Source of the DNA: Idiomarina aquatica
GTDB taxonomy: Bacteria; Pseudomonadota; Gammaproteobacteria; Enterobacterales; Alteromonadaceae
DNA length: 64,000 nucleotides
NCBI RefSeq assembly: GCF_003987185.1
Contig: NZ_PIPS01000001.1
Coordinates: 62,001-126,000 of the forward strand
Direction of reading: 5' to 3'
The notes beneath the pieces were generated by a model that did no database searches, was not told the origin of the DNA, and saw only the letters and a program-made list of their open reading frames with translations. Below, in pieces: positions 26,513 to 41,056 of this stretch. A program made the translations under genes and the position numbers. Positions within the stretch are counted from its first letter, which is position 1, and each line of letters starts with the position of its first letter.

Positions 26513-27103
26513 CTACAACCGCGCCTGGTCGAGAAATTCCCACAAATAGCAGGCCAAATAACTGCGGTACGGCGCCGCCCGCTCGGGGATAACGAGGATG
26601 TCCCGATCTTTCAGTAAGCCGATGGCTTTTCGCAACGAGCTGTCCTGAATGGGGAATAAATCGTGGTGGGCGAAGTGAAACATCGCCAGAATCGACGCCG
26701 ACCAGGGGCCGACGCCTTTGATCGTGGTCACTTCGTTAAGCAGCGCGCTGGTCGGCAGGTTTTGCCAGTTGTCCATCTGCTGCGGGTATTGCTGGTAATA
26801 AGCTTCGATAGCGCCGATGGTGGTGGCTTTACTGCGGCTCATGCCGCACTCCAGCAACATTTCATACGGCAATTGTGCCAACCGGCAACCGAGCTCGTTG
26901 GCGCGGTCCTCGGCGCGTTTTATCAGCGTGCGTGACACCACCAGCGACAACATCTGGCGGATAACGATACGCGGCAGCGCCTCAACCGGGTGCGAACCGG
27001 ATGGCGTCAATACCGGTTGCAGCGGTACTTCCAGCATCAACAGTTCGATACCGGCCTGGGTATCAATCAGATGTTGGCGGATCTGCTCGGCGCTGGCGTT
27101 CAT
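26513..27103 (-). CDS. HhH-GPD DNA glycosylase (AlkA-like)
   Basis: A 196-residue DNA-3-methyladenine glycosylase-type protein that removes alkylated bases. The helix-hairpin-helix reads VTTIKGVGPWSASILAMF (about 130-147), followed by the catalytic Asp in FPIQDSSLRKA. It is shorter than AlkA because it lacks the N-terminal TBP-like domain. ATG 27103 lies 4 nt after the stop of the thioesterase gene, so the two are one operon; an upstream frame to 27223 only overlaps that gene. Confidence 0.85.
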   Translation of the reverse strand: MNASAEQIRQHLIDTQAGIELLMLEVPLQPVLTPSGSHPVEALPRIVIRQMLSLVVSRTLIKRAEDRANELGCRLAQLPYEMLLECGMSRSKATTIGAIEAYYQQYPQQMDNWQNLPTSALLNEVTTIKGVGPWSASILAMFHFAHHDLFPIQDSSLRKAIGLLKDRDILVIPERAAPYRSYLACYLWEFLDQARL

Positions 27104-27107
27104 GGGC

Positions 27108-27902
27108 TTAAGCAAACACCGTAAAGGACTGTCGACTGATTGCCAGCAGTTCGCCGTCTTCCCGCCAGAGACCGGCGCGACTGTGGCCGTAACCGTCGGC
27201 GGCGTGCTCGATAAAGGCTTCATACTGATACCAGTCGTGGGTGTTAAACGAGCTTAGATCTTTATCCGGGAACTCGATGGTCCAGGTCAGTGACGACGCC
27301 GGTGCCGGTTGTTTCAGGTGCGGCAATACGGCCGGTGGCCAGGCATCGACCAGCGCAATAATCGCGGCGGTAGTCAGCGTTTCCTGTTCGTGCCGGAAGC
27401 GGATCCAGCCGCCGAAGGTACGTCCCGGCTGACCGCTGAACGGCATGCCGCCGGAGGTGATGCGATAGTCATAGTTTTTCGCAAACTCCGGTACGATCTC
27501 GGCATCCGGCAGACCCGGACCGTCGTTAACGGTTTTAAGATCCGGTGCGCGCTCGCCGTCGACCTGAACTTGTGAAGCGCGGGCTTTGCCCAGACTGGCC
27601 AGTGCTGACAACATCACGTCACCCTGCTGTTTGAGCTCAACGGCAACCTGAATCACCGACGAACCCTGTCGCAGTATGCGGTAACTGAGGGTTGCACTGC
27701 CCGGTGCCGCCGGTGCCACAAAGGAGATGCTCATGCTGCGCAGATGGTATTCAGCCGCAAACTGACGCAACAAAAACTGTGCGGCCAGCGCGGCACTAAA
27801 ACCGCCGAAGAACGCTCTTCCCTGCGCCCAGCCTTGCGGTAACTCAATGTCCTGATGGTTTTGGTTGGCCTTAATTAAAGCCAGGGTTTGATGAAACTGC
27901 AT
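27108..27902 (-). CDS. Acyl-CoA thioesterase family protein (double hotdog)
   Basis: A 264-residue protein of the TesB-like/4HBT_3 thioesterase family: an N-terminal hotdog (GRAFFGGFSAALAAQ ... RSMSISFVAPAAPG) and a C-terminal hotdog (FGGWIRFR ... LVDAWPPAVL ... LTWTIEFP). It would hydrolyse acyl-CoA; the chain length preference is unknown. It is immediately upstream of the glycosylase gene. Family assignment is firm, substrate is not. Confidence 0.8.
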   Translation of the reverse strand: MQFHQTLALIKANQNHQDIELPQGWAQGRAFFGGFSAALAAQFLLRQFAAEYHLRSMSISFVAPAAPGSATLSYRILRQGSSVIQVAVELKQQGDVMLSALASLGKARASQVQVDGERAPDLKTVNDGPGLPDAEIVPEFAKNYDYRITSGGMPFSGQPGRTFGGWIRFRHEQETLTTAAIIALVDAWPPAVLPHLKQPAPASSLTWTIEFPDKDLSSFNTHDWYQYEAFIEHAADGYGHSRAGLWREDGELLAISRQSFTVFA

Positions 27903-27931
27903 CTGACGTCCCTATAAAACAAGCGTTTGAA

Positions 27932-28897
27932 TTAGCTGTTGAGAATACCAATGATCACCATAATTACAAAGGATACGGCCAACAATATCAGATAGACAAC
28001 ACCGGACAGCATGAACTTAAACACCGTCATGCCCCAGCCCTGCTGATAGAAGTGCTTTTGTGTCAGCAAAATATAGAGCACCAGCCACAGCAGCAGGCCG
28101 TTGGTTATCCAGTCGCCAAGCTCGCCCAGCCAGCTCCAGATTTCCATGCTCAGCAGCGGTGTGGTGAGGCTGCTGACGATGGTCACCAGCATCAGCATCA
28201 ACAGGATAAAGGCGTGGGTGTGCAACGCGACGGTCAGGTGTTCGAGGTAATAACGGTGACCGAACAGATAGATAAATTTTAACACCAGCGCCCAAAACGG
28301 CAGCATCAGCAGCATCATCTGCGGCGTCATCGACACCAGTTTTTGAGACAACTGCGCCGGGTTTTCGAGTAAATACTGCATTTTGGCTTCGAGTTCGGCT
28401 TTTTCGGCTTCGTCCATCCACGGCACCGTCATATCGCCGAGACTGACCGTCGGCGGCTTCACTTCGCCGTTTTCGTCAATCAGAGGTTTGATCGGGTTGG
28501 GCAGGTTTTGGTCGAGATCGTCCTGTACTTGCGCCAGCACTTCTTTGTCCTGCGGCTGCGCGCCCCGGAATTCAAAGTCGATCAGTGAGGTGAGCACCAT
28601 GAAGGAGATCAGTGAGATAAAAAAATACAGTCGCAGTGGCGGTACGTAAGACGCATGCCGGCCGCGCACAAATTCCAGCGATAAAAAGGCGGGTTTAAAC
28701 AGTAACCCGGTCAGCGTGCGGTAAAAGCGGGAATCCCAGTGCCCTATTTCTCCAAACAGGTCGCCAACCACGGCGAAGATACTACGGATATATTGTTTGT
28801 CTTGTTGCCCGCAGCGGTGACAATACTCGCCCTGCAACTCGGTATCGCAGTTTTTGCATAGATGTTGGTTGGTCAGCAACGGGGTTTCGGTGCTCAT
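27932..28897 (-). CDS. DUF3667 membrane protein with zinc-ribbon start
   Basis: A 321-residue protein. Two CxxC pairs near the N-terminus (CKNCDTEL and CHRCGQQ, about residues 12-32) form a zinc ribbon. Next comes the DUF3667 core (HWDSRFYRTLTGLLFKPAFLSLEFVRGRHASYVPPLRLYFF) and about five transmembrane helices. An acidic periplasmic or cytoplasmic loop lies between helices 1 and 2. The function is unknown. I chose ATG 28897 because it begins the family alignment and has GGA upstream; the longer frame runs through the tRNA-Ser gene. Confidence 0.85.
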   Translation of the reverse strand: MSTETPLLTNQHLCKNCDTELQGEYCHRCGQQDKQYIRSIFAVVGDLFGEIGHWDSRFYRTLTGLLFKPAFLSLEFVRGRHASYVPPLRLYFFISLISFMVLTSLIDFEFRGAQPQDKEVLAQVQDDLDQNLPNPIKPLIDENGEVKPPTVSLGDMTVPWMDEAEKAELEAKMQYLLENPAQLSQKLVSMTPQMMLLMLPFWALVLKFIYLFGHRYYLEHLTVALHTHAFILLMLMLVTIVSSLTTPLLSMEIWSWLGELGDWITNGLLLWLVLYILLTQKHFYQQGWGMTVFKFMLSGVVYLILLAVSFVIMVIIGILNS

Positions 28898-28994
28898 GAT
28901 AAATTCCATTTTTTTAATGGAATATACCAGCAAACTGAGATTTGTCGAACCCTTGGGGTTTTCATTGAGCTGCCATTTTGCGACAACTGAAAAC

Positions 28995-29025
28995 AAAAAG
29001 GCCCGCTCGATGAGCGGGCCTTTTT
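28995..29025. terminator. Bidirectional terminator near tRNA-Ser
   Basis: The stem GGCCCGCTC/GAGCGGGCC (29000-29008 with 29012-29020) has a 3-nt loop and is flanked by A5 and T5, so it works in either direction. It ends the tRNA-Ser transcript. Confidence 0.9.
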
Positions 29026-29035
29026 GTTTTGAATT

Positions 29036-29127
29036 TGGCGGAGAGGGAGGGATTCGAACCCCCGGTGGGTATGAACCCACGCCTGATTTCAAGTCAGGTG
29101 CATTCAACCGGACTCTGCCACCTCTCC
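29036..29127 (-). tRNA. tRNA-Ser (anticodon TGA)
   Basis: The gene is 92 nt with encoded CCA. The acceptor stem is GGAGAGG/CCTCTCC, the anticodon loop within GACTTGAAATC gives TGA, and a long class II variable arm is present. The following 298 bp up to yccA hold a GC hairpin near 29131-29162 and the yccA promoter region. Confidence 0.97.
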
Positions 29128-29425
29128 GAATTGTCTTGCTGTTGGGGCTTGCCCCTCAAGACGAAGCGAATATTAAAGGGCTGAGATTCGCTTGTAAAGT
29201 AAAAATTGAAACAAAATTGCAGTTTTTGGTTCGTTTGGCGATGAAATAAACAAACCGATCGATATTCCACCAGAATACGTATTACCGGTTAGCAAAAAGC
29301 CTTGATTTAACTACCCAACGCCCCTATTAGTGCGGTAGTATCAGTTACAGTAAATTCATTTACTCATAAGAAACTTTTTAACGGATAAAAAGTCTTATAA
29401 GCAGTCGTTAAACACGGAGACAACT

Positions 29426-30097
29426 ATGAACGATCGCAGTCAGATGTATGTCGGTCAAGAGACGTCGACACTGGCCGTCAACAAGGTACTACGTAACACT
29501 TACTCATTGCTGGCAATGACACTGGCGTTCAGTGCCGTTACAGCAACCATCAGCACGATGATGAATTTGCCTTATCCAGGCTTCTTTATCACCATCATTG
29601 CTTACTTTGGTTTGTTGTTTGGTATTCACAAAACCAAAGACAGTGGTATGGGTATCGTACTGACCTTCGCGTTGACAGGCTTCCTGGGTTACACCTTAGG
29701 TCCGTTGCTGAACATGGCGCTGTCCATGCCCGGCGGCGGTGAGATGGTGGCGACCGCGTTGGGCGGTACCGCGCTGACCTTCTTTGCGACTTCAGCGTAT
29801 GTGCTGACCACGAAGAAGGATATGTCGAAGTTAGGCGGATTGATTACTGCCGGTATCATCATGGTATTTGTCGCGATGATCGCTAACTTCTTCTTCCAGA
29901 TGCCTGCGCTGCAGTTGGCGTTGTCGGCGTTAATGATTCCATTAATGGCGATGCTGATCATGTGGCAAACCAGCGACATCATTCACGGTGGTGAGCGTAA
30001 CTACATCATGGCTACGGTAACCTTGTATGTTTCGCTTTATAACCTGTTTGTAAACTTGCTAACATTACTGATGGCGTTTGGTGGCGGCGACGATTAA
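29426..30097 (+). CDS. yccA: BI-1/YccA family inner-membrane protein, FtsH modulator
   Basis: A 223-residue protein with seven transmembrane helices and a soluble N-terminal tail of about 20 residues. YccA is a slow substrate of, and regulator for, the FtsH protease, and protects jammed SecY from degradation; the wider family includes Bax inhibitor-1. The C-terminal ending (NYIMATVTLYVSLYNLFVNLLTLLMAFGGG) is typical. Start ATG 29426 has GGAG upstream. It is followed by a terminator and then the tus genes. Confidence 0.95.
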   Translation: MNDRSQMYVGQETSTLAVNKVLRNTYSLLAMTLAFSAVTATISTMMNLPYPGFFITIIAYFGLLFGIHKTKDSGMGIVLTFALTGFLGYTLGPLLNMALSMPGGGEMVATALGGTALTFFATSAYVLTTKKDMSKLGGLITAGIIMVFVAMIANFFFQMPALQLALSALMIPLMAMLIMWQTSDIIHGGERNYIMATVTLYVSLYNLFVNLLTLLMAFGGGDD

Positions 30098-30120
30098 TCG
30101 TCGGTTAAACCGAAGTATCG

Positions 30121-30146
30121 AACGCCCCGCACTGCGGGGCGTTTTT
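30121..30146 (+). terminator. Rho-independent terminator after yccA
   Basis: The stem AACGCCCCGC/GCGGGGCGTT (30121-30130 with 30134-30143) has a 3-nt loop, followed by a T-run. Confidence 0.92.
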
Positions 30147-30184
30147 GTTTCTGCGCAGATTTTTCGTTTTAACGGGACGATACC

Positions 30185-30529
30185 GTGACAACACTTTGTA
30201 TTATGTTGCAGCACAGCATTGCACAACCGCAGTTTAGCCGTCGGGCGCTGCGTTTTTGCCGGCAGGCTCTACAGCAGGGGCACCGCATTGAGTGCGTGTT
30301 TTTTTACCGCCAGGCGGTGGATCATGCCGCCCAATCTGACGATGCCGACACCCGCGCGGTGCAACAGCAATGGCAACAGTTTGCCCGACAGCACGATGTG
30401 GCGCTGGTGGCCTGCCATACGGTGGCTGAACGACTGAACATTGGCGAGTTTGCCGAGGGCTTTGAGGATTCGGGGTTAACCGCGTTGGTGCAGGCGATGG
30501 CCAACGCCGACCGCACCCTTCAGTTTTAA
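30185..30529 (+). CDS. tusD: Sulfurtransferase complex subunit TusD
   Basis: A 114-residue DsrE-fold protein. TusD accepts persulfide sulfur from TusA within the TusBCD hexamer and passes it to TusE for 2-thiouridine formation at U34 of tRNA. The active cysteine lies in VALVACHTVAERLNI. The start is GTG 30185 with GGGA about 8 nt upstream. It is the first gene of tusD-C-B-E. Confidence 0.95.
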   Translation: MTTLCIMLQHSIAQPQFSRRALRFCRQALQQGHRIECVFFYRQAVDHAAQSDDADTRAVQQQWQQFARQHDVALVACHTVAERLNIGEFAEGFEDSGLTALVQAMANADRTLQF

Positions 30530-30579
30530 CCCCAGCCGTTTTAACAAACGCACGTTAACAGAGGCGTGAAGCGAATATC

Positions 30580-30888
30580 ATGAGCAAACGAACCGCTATT
30601 TTACAAACCCGCGCCGACGGCGACACCGCCACCGAGGCGCTGGACGTTGCGCTGGCACTGGCCAGCCTGGATCAGCCGGTGCAACTGATTTTAACCGCAG
30701 CCGCCTGTGCGGCGCTGCAAACCGGTCCGGTCAAACGCTACGGCATGCTTGAGTTGTTGGACGCCGAACCTATCCTGCTGTGTTGCGACGATCCGGCGGT
30801 TGCCACCGAACTCGACGTTGAGCATTTGTCTCCGGCGCAGTTGCGTGCGCACTTATCCACTTTTGATGAGGTTTTGCAGTTTTCATGA
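30580..30888 (+). CDS. tusC: Sulfurtransferase complex subunit TusC
   Basis: A 102-residue DsrF-like protein, shorter than the usual 118-120 aa. It is a structural subunit of the TusBCD sulfur relay. The KRYGMLELLDAEPILLC segment is typical. Its stop overlaps the start of tusB by 4 bp (ATGA). Confidence 0.9.
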   Translation: MSKRTAILQTRADGDTATEALDVALALASLDQPVQLILTAAACAALQTGPVKRYGMLELLDAEPILLCCDDPAVATELDVEHLSPAQLRAHLSTFDEVLQFS

Positions 30889-31142
30889 TATTGCACTGGA
30901 TCCGCCAAACGTCACTGCAGCAGTGGCTGCAACAACAGCCGACCTTGCCCGGCGCTGACGATGCGCTGCTGCTCACCGATGCGGCTTTACAACAACTGCC
31001 GGCAACAACACCCACGTCACTGCCGGTGTACGCCCTGGCTGAAGAAACCAGCGCGCTGTCGCTGCCGGACTATGTGCAGCGCATCGATGACGCCCAATGG
31101 CTGCGTCTCGTGCTAAACTACCCCCAACAAATCACCTGGTAA
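30885..31142 (+). CDS. tusB: Sulfurtransferase complex subunit TusB
   Basis: An 85-residue DsrH-like subunit of TusBCD, assigned from size, the C-terminal block containing [11 protein letters not shown], and its position between tusC and tusE. It is translationally coupled to tusC and ends 20 bp before tusE. Confidence 0.85.
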   Translation: MILHWIRQTSLQQWLQQQPTLPGADDALLLTDAALQQLPATTPTSLPVYALAEETSALSLPDYVQRIDDAQWLRLVLNYPQQITW

Positions 31143-31162
31143 CCGCGGGAACGTCCGTAACG

Positions 31163-31492
31163 ATGATTGAGTTTAATGGTCAGCAGTACGAAACCGACAA
31201 ACATAATTACCTTGCCAGCCTCGACGACTGGAGTGAGCCGCTGGCGTTGCACATTGCCGAACTGGAAGGCATCGAAATGAGCGATGCCCACTGGGAAGTG
31301 GTCTACTTTGTGCAAAACTTCTATAAAGAGTTTGATACCAGCCCGGCCATGCGGGTGCTGGTTAAGGCGATGAAAAAACAGTTGGGCGAGGATAAGGGCA
31401 ACAGCCGCTATCTGTACAAGCTGTTCCCGAAAGGTCCGGCTAAGCAGGCAACCCGCATTGCCGGACTGCCAAAACCGGCCAAGTGTATTTGA
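31163..31492 (+). CDS. tusE: TusE/DsrC sulfur carrier protein
   Basis: A 109-residue carrier that takes sulfur from TusD and hands it to MnmA for tRNA 2-thiolation. The sequence ends in the conserved [10 protein letters not shown] with the penultimate Cys that carries the persulfide. The start ATG 31163 ([12 protein letters not shown]) fits the family; a longer frame to 31097 overlaps tusB. Confidence 0.95.
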   Translation: MIEFNGQQYETDKHNYLASLDDWSEPLALHIAELEGIEMSDAHWEVVYFVQNFYKEFDTSPAMRVLVKAMKKQLGEDKGNSRYLYKLFPKGPAKQATRIAGLPKPAKCI

Positions 31493-31572
31493 TCACGCTC
31501 ATTTAATTCGCTTTACCCCGGGCCGCGAGATCGCTTAAATTATCGACAAAGGGAATCGTTAATGAGGTCGGT

Positions 31573-35947
<4,375 letters not shown>

Positions 35948-35961
<14 letters not shown>

Positions 35962-37303
35962 CGTCCCGTCCCCGCGCCCATGGGCTGCGTTCGTCCAGTG
36001 ACTGCAAACGCAGCAGTTTTTCTTTTATTTTGATTTCCAGCCCGCGCTCGTTGGGCTGATAAAAACGGCTGTCCGCCAGTTCATCCGGCAAATACTGTTC
36101 ACCGGCCACATAGGCATTGGGGTAGTCGTGGGCGTAGCGGTAATCCTGACCGTAGCCCTGATCCTTGTGGACCTGAGTCGGTGCATTGCGCAAATGCTCG
36201 GGTACCGGCGCATCGCCGTGTTCTTTGGCAGCCCGCAGCGCCTGCTTAAAGGCATTGTAAACGGCGTTACTTTTCGCGGCACAGGCGCAGTAGATGGTTG
36301 CCTGTGCAATCGCCCGCTCGCCCTCTGCCGGCCCCACCCGGTGATAGGTATCCCAGGCGTTCAGCGCCAATTGCATGGCGCGCGGATCGGCATTACCGAT
36401 GTCTTCGGAGGCGATCGCCAGTAACCGTCGCGCAATAATTAACGGGTCACCGCCGCCGACCAACAACCGTGCATACCAGTACAGCGCACCGTCCGGTGAC
36501 GAGCCGCGCACCGATTTATGAAACGCCGACAGAATGTCGTAATAATGGTCGCCCTGGTGATCAAAGGCGGTGGCTTTCTCGCCGATGGCATCGGTGACCA
36601 GCTCGACACCGACCTCATGTTGATCCAACGGCAGGTAGTCGGCCACCACTTCCAGGTAGTTGAGTAACCGCCGCGCATCGCCGCCGGCTAAATCCAGCAG
36701 CCGTGCCTGCGCTTGCGGTTGCAACTGTATCCCGCGCTTGCCAAGGCCGTACTCGCTGTCACTGAGGGCGCGCTGCAGCAGTTGCAGCAAATCGTCGTTA
36801 CTGAGGCTTTGCAGGCGGTACACACGGGCGCGTGACAACAACGCGTTGTTCAGTTCAAAACCGGGGTTTTCGGTGGTGGCACCGATAAACACCACGGTAC
36901 CGTCTTCGATGTGCGGTAAAAACGCGTCCTGCTGGCTCTTGTTAAAGCGATGCACTTCGTCAACAAACAACAGCGTACGACGCCCCTGCTGCTGCGCCCG
37001 CTGTTTGGCCTCGTCGATGGCCAGGCGAATGTCTTTAACGCCGGAGGTTACCGCACTTAAGCGGCTGACCGAGGCATTGGCGTGGCGGGCGATCAGCTCC
37101 GCCAGCGTGGTTTTGCCGGTACCCGGCGGTCCCCACAAAATCATCGAATGCAGATGACCTTGCTCTATCGCGACGCGCAGCGGTTTGCCGGCCGCCAGCA
37201 GATGTTGCTGACCGACGTACTGGTCCAGGTTTTGCGCGCGCATACGCGCCGCCAACGGCTGAAAATCGGGTTTGAAATCGAGATCCAGGCTAGCGTTGGT
37301 CAT
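35948..37303 (-). CDS. rarA: Replication-associated recombination AAA+ ATPase RarA
   Basis: A 451-residue clamp-loader-like ATPase that acts at stalled replication forks. Walker A is [15 protein letters not shown]; Walker B is DEVHRFNK; sensor and tetramerisation parts follow, ending with the conserved [12 protein letters not shown]-type segment (here [12 protein letters not shown]). I chose ATG 37303 (MTNASLDL), six bases after GGGGTGG; ATG 37309 and 37330 are alternatives. It overlaps the end of lolA by 14 bp. Confidence 0.96.
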
Positions 37304-37904
37304 CCACATCCACCCCGGCGGGGACGTCAAACGTAAATAAACTCTGTTCGAGAGCGGGATTCACCACAACCTCACTGAGCTGCAGCTCGATCACATCGCC
37401 GCCGGGCTGCTGCAGACCGATGCGGCTTAAGGTTTCGTCGTTAAAGCTTAAACGCAGTTCACTGCCCCCCGCGTCGGCGGTGACCAGATACTGGTTTGGC
37501 TCAGGTTCCTGCACGCTGTACCCCTGCCACTGCTCGTCACTGCCGGTCAGCAATAACAGCATTGGACTGTTTGCCGCCGCGTCCTGCTGTTGGTACAACG
37601 ACACCTGCTCAACGAACGGGTTGTAGTACCAAACCGTGTCACCGGAGGCGACCATCAGGGTGTCGTCCGGCGGGTTGGTCTGCCAGCGCATTTTATTGGG
37701 TCGCTGGATCGCCAGTTCACCGCTGAGTTGCTGCAATAACTCACCGTTATCGGCGGTTACCTGCTGCTCGAATTTGGCGGTCAGGCTGTTCATCTGCTCC
37801 AGTTTTTGCTGCAGTTCCTGCTTGGCGTTGTCTGCGGCGGCTGATACCGGCAGCGCCACCAGCAGGCCGGCTGCAAGCATCCAGGTAGATACGGCTTTAT
37901 ACAT
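37290..37904 (-). CDS. lolA: Periplasmic lipoprotein carrier LolA
   Basis: A 204-residue periplasmic chaperone that takes lipoproteins from LolCDE and delivers them to LolB at the outer membrane. A signal peptide (residues 1-24, ending SAA/AD) precedes the half-barrel domain, including [34 protein letters not shown] (family-typical, in two pieces) and [11 protein letters not shown]. It lies between ftsK and rarA, as in E. coli. Confidence 0.96.
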   Translation of the reverse strand: MYKAVSTWMLAAGLLVALPVSAAADNAKQELQQKLEQMNSLTAKFEQQVTADNGELLQQLSGELAIQRPNKMRWQTNPPDDTLMVASGDTVWYYNPFVEQVSLYQQQDAAANSPMLLLLTGSDEQWQGYSVQEPEPNQYLVTADAGGSELRLSFNDETLSRIGLQQPGGDVIELQLSEVVVNPALEQSLFTFDVPAGVDVDDQR

Positions 37905-37923
37905 CCTTCATCCTTCTTTGGGG

Positions 37924-40347
37924 TTATCGTACCGGCGGCGGTGCCAGCACATCGCGCTGACCGTTGTTGCCTGCCGTAGATACGACACCACTCATTTCCA
38001 TTTGTTCGACGATACGTGCCGCACGATTATAACCGATGCGGAATTTACGCTGTACGCTGGACACGGACACCCGCTGCGATTCGGTCACAAAAGCCACCGC
38101 CTCGTCGTAGAGCGGGTCTGATTCGCCGTCTTCGTCTTCACTCTGCTCACCCGGCAACAGCGCGTCTTCGCCCTGGTCGCCGGACAAAATTTCGTCCAGA
38201 TAATTCGGTTTGCCGCGTTTTTTCCAGTCGGCGACGACCGCATGGACTTCGTGGTCGTCGACAAAGGCACCGTGTACCCGCACCGGTGAGCCACTGCCCG
38301 GCGGCAGATACAGCATGTCGCCCTGCCCCAGCAGCTGATCCGCGCCCGGCTGATCCAAAATGGTCCGGGAATCGACTTTCGACGACACCTGGAACGCAAT
38401 CCGCGTCGGGATATTGGCTTTGATCAAACCGGTGATAACGTCCACCGACGGCCGCTGCGTCGCTAAAATCAGGTGGATACCCGCGGCCCGCGCTTTTTGC
38501 GCAATGCGGGCAATCAGCTCTTCCACTTTTTTGCCGACGATCATCATCATATCGGCAAATTCGTCGATAACGACGACAATATTCGGCAGTTTATCCAGCT
38601 CCGGTGGCAACTCGTCCATCGAGTCGCCCGGTTTCCAGATGGGGTCTCGCAACGGTTTGCCTTCCGCTTTCGCGGCGGCCACTTTGGCGTTATAACCCTT
38701 GAGGTTACGCACACCCAGTGCTGACATCAGTTTGTAGCGACGCTCCATTTCACCGACACACCAACGCAGCGCATTGGCGGCGTCTTTCATATCGGTGACC
38801 ACTTCGGTCAGCAAATGCGGAATGCCTTCATAAACCGACAGTTCGAGCATTTTCGGGTCGATCATGATCAGCCGCACGTCTTCCGGTGTGCTTTTGTACA
38901 ACAGGCTGAGGATCATCACATTAACCCCGACCGATTTACCGGAGCCGGTGGTACCGGCCACCAGCAGGTGCGGCATTTTGGCCAGATCCACCACCACCGA
39001 ACCGCCGGCAATGTTTTTACCGAGAATCATGGTCAGCGGTGAAGTGCTGTTCTGGAAGGCATCACAGTTAATGACTTCGCTGAGCTGCACAATCTCGCGG
39101 TGTTTATTCGGCAACTCAAGGCCAACGTAGGATTTGCCCGGGATAACTTCGACCACCCGCACCGCGACCGCAGACAGCGTCCGCGCGATGTCTTTGGCGA
39201 GGTTAGAAATTTTCGACACTTTCACACCCGGTGCCAGATCCAGTTCAAAACGGGTGATCACCGGTCCCGGCTGTACGTGTGCAACGGTCACATCAACACC
39301 AAAGTCTTTCAGTACCGTTTCTACCGTGCGCGACACCTGATCCAGCTCTTCCTGAGTGATCGGGTTTTCTTTCTTGTTCGGTCGGTCGAGCAATTCAATC
39401 GACGGCAATGGCGGCAGCGTTTCAGCTTGCTCATTATCGTCGCTTTGCGCGGTGGCTTTTTCGCTGACCGTTAACGCCGTCGACGACGGCTGACTGACCT
39501 GCTGCTTGCGCTCAGCCGCCTGCTTGGAGAAGCGCGGTGGTTCGGGTTCGTCTTCTGCTAACGGATTAATGGACGGTAAATCCAGCGTCGGTTCGGCTTT
39601 ATCGTCGGCGTGCTCGTTTTTACCGAACAGGCCTTCCAAATCGATTTTCGGCTCGTCCGCCCGGCCCTGCTCGTCGCTCTCAATGGCCAACACGCTGTCA
39701 TCCGGCTCCGCCCGTTGCGACGGCTGCTCGGTTTGTTGTTGCGGCTCGCTGTCGCCGCGCTGAGTCCAGGTGGTGCGGATTTTTTCAACCAGCCACAATA
39801 CGCCGTTGATGCTCCACTCACCCAGCTTATCCGCTACCTGTAACCAACTGATGCCGGTAACCAGAGTCAGCCCGGTTGCCAGAAAGGTCAGCAACAACAA
39901 GGTTGAGCCGACAAAGTTCAGATACGGCAACAGCGATGATGCGATGACATCGCCGAAGATGCCACCGGCTGAGAAGTAATAAATGTCGTCAAAGTTAATC
40001 GACGATAGCGCCGACGCGCCAATCAGTGTGAGTAACGCCCCCACCAACCGCAGGCTGACCGCGAGGTAATCCAGCTCCAGCAAACGATGGGTCTGACGGA
40101 ACAGCAGATAGCCCAGCCCGGCAAAGGCAAACGGAATAAGGTAAGCAACAAAGCCGAAGGTAAACAGCAACACGTCCGCCGTCCACGCGCCAACGGCACC
40201 ACCGGCGTTATGGATGGCGCCCTCAAAGCCTGTTTGCGACCAACTGGGATCGGCCGGATTAAAGCTTACCAGCGACAAGAAAATAAAAATCGCCAGCGCT
40301 CCGCTGATCAGTAACCCTGCTTCAAGTAATCGTTGTACACCTGTCAT
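37924..40347 (-). CDS. ftsK: DNA translocase FtsK
   Basis: An 807-residue septal DNA pump that helps segregate chromosome ends and activates XerCD at dif. The N-terminus has about four transmembrane helices (to about residue 175), then an acidic Glu/Gln-rich linker (about 195-330), the motor domain with Walker [15 protein letters not shown], and the C-terminal winged-helix gamma domain ([26 protein letters not shown]) that reads KOPS sites. It is shorter than the E. coli protein because of the short linker. It lies between lolA and lrp. Confidence 0.97.
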   Translation of the reverse strand: MTGVQRLLEAGLLISGALAIFIFLSLVSFNPADPSWSQTGFEGAIHNAGGAVGAWTADVLLFTFGFVAYLIPFAFAGLGYLLFRQTHRLLELDYLAVSLRLVGALLTLIGASALSSINFDDIYYFSAGGIFGDVIASSLLPYLNFVGSTLLLLTFLATGLTLVTGISWLQVADKLGEWSINGVLWLVEKIRTTWTQRGDSEPQQQTEQPSQRAEPDDSVLAIESDEQGRADEPKIDLEGLFGKNEHADDKAEPTLDLPSINPLAEDEPEPPRFSKQAAERKQQVSQPSSTALTVSEKATAQSDDNEQAETLPPLPSIELLDRPNKKENPITQEELDQVSRTVETVLKDFGVDVTVAHVQPGPVITRFELDLAPGVKVSKISNLAKDIARTLSAVAVRVVEVIPGKSYVGLELPNKHREIVQLSEVINCDAFQNSTSPLTMILGKNIAGGSVVVDLAKMPHLLVAGTTGSGKSVGVNVMILSLLYKSTPEDVRLIMIDPKMLELSVYEGIPHLLTEVVTDMKDAANALRWCVGEMERRYKLMSALGVRNLKGYNAKVAAAKAEGKPLRDPIWKPGDSMDELPPELDKLPNIVVVIDEFADMMMIVGKKVEELIARIAQKARAAGIHLILATQRPSVDVITGLIKANIPTRIAFQVSSKVDSRTILDQPGADQLLGQGDMLYLPPGSGSPVRVHGAFVDDHEVHAVVADWKKRGKPNYLDEILSGDQGEDALLPGEQSEDEDGESDPLYDEAVAFVTESQRVSVSSVQRKFRIGYNRAARIVEQMEMSGVVSTAGNNGQRDVLAPPPVR

Positions 40348-40422
40348 TGCGCGTATCGTGTGTCCTGTTTTTATCGTTATATCCGGCTAACGCATTGATT
40401 GTAGCGAAACTGACGCTGAATG

Positions 40423-40914
40423 TTAGCCCTTTACTAATACTTTATTTTCTTGTTTGACCTCTTCCATCACCACGTAGGTGCGCGATTCATCCACCCCCGG
40501 CATCATCAATAAGGTTTCGCCGAGCAGTTTGCGATAAGCACGCATGTCCGGTACCCGCGCCTTGATCAAAAAGTCAAAATCACCGGCGACTAAGTGGCAT
40601 TCCAGAATTTCGTCGGTTTTACGGGCCGCTTCGCTGAATTCAGCAAAGGCATCGGCGGAAGTACGGGTTAAGGTGATTTCGACAAACACCATCAGGTTGG
40701 CGCCCAGTTTGGCGGGGTTGATTTTGGCGTGATAACTTTCGATAACGCCCTCTCGTTCCAGCTTGCGAACCCGCTCCAGACAAGCGGTTGCGCTCAGGCC
40801 TACGCGTTTGGCCAGCGCCACATTGGAGATGCGGCCATCGTCCTGCAAAATTCGTAAGATCTTCCGGTCGATTCTGTCAATAGTGATTTCTGCGGGTTCT
40901 TCAGCAATAAACAT
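40423..40914 (-). CDS. lrp: Leucine-responsive regulatory protein
   Basis: A 163-residue Lrp/AsnC regulator: N-terminal helix-turn-helix (LDDGRISNVALAKRVGLSATACLERV-type, residues 20-50) and C-terminal RAM ligand domain with HLVAGDFDFLIKARVPD. It senses leucine or alanine and controls amino-acid metabolism. The position upstream of ftsK matches the enterobacterial lrp. It is divergent from ald with 142 bp between, so it probably also controls ald. Confidence 0.95.
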   Translation of the reverse strand: MFIAEEPAEITIDRIDRKILRILQDDGRISNVALAKRVGLSATACLERVRKLEREGVIESYHAKINPAKLGANLMVFVEITLTRTSADAFAEFSEAARKTDEILECHLVAGDFDFLIKARVPDMRAYRKLLGETLLMMPGVDESRTYVVMEEVKQENKVLVKG

Positions 40915-40978
40915 AATTTTATTCTGCTAATGGCTTTATATGTATCACTTTATACTAAAAAGGCACCTAAAAAAAGTA

Positions 40979-41007
40979 CGTCATACACTGCCTTTTGCGT
41001 CTATAAT
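40979..41007 (+). promoter_or_regulatory. Candidate promoter for ald
   Basis: A perfect TATAAT lies at 41002-41007, 50 bp before the ald start, in the lrp-ald intergenic region. The matching -35 position (40979-40984) is poor, which suggests an activated promoter. The AT-rich region upstream is a plausible place for Lrp binding. Confidence 0.4.
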
Positions 41008-41056
41008 TTGCCGCAAATTTTGATGTTCTAACCACTAACAATTTAGAGGCTGTGAA

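Noticed and set aside
28898-29107. N-terminal extension of the DUF3667 gene
   Set aside because: It reads through the tRNA-Ser gene and its terminator.
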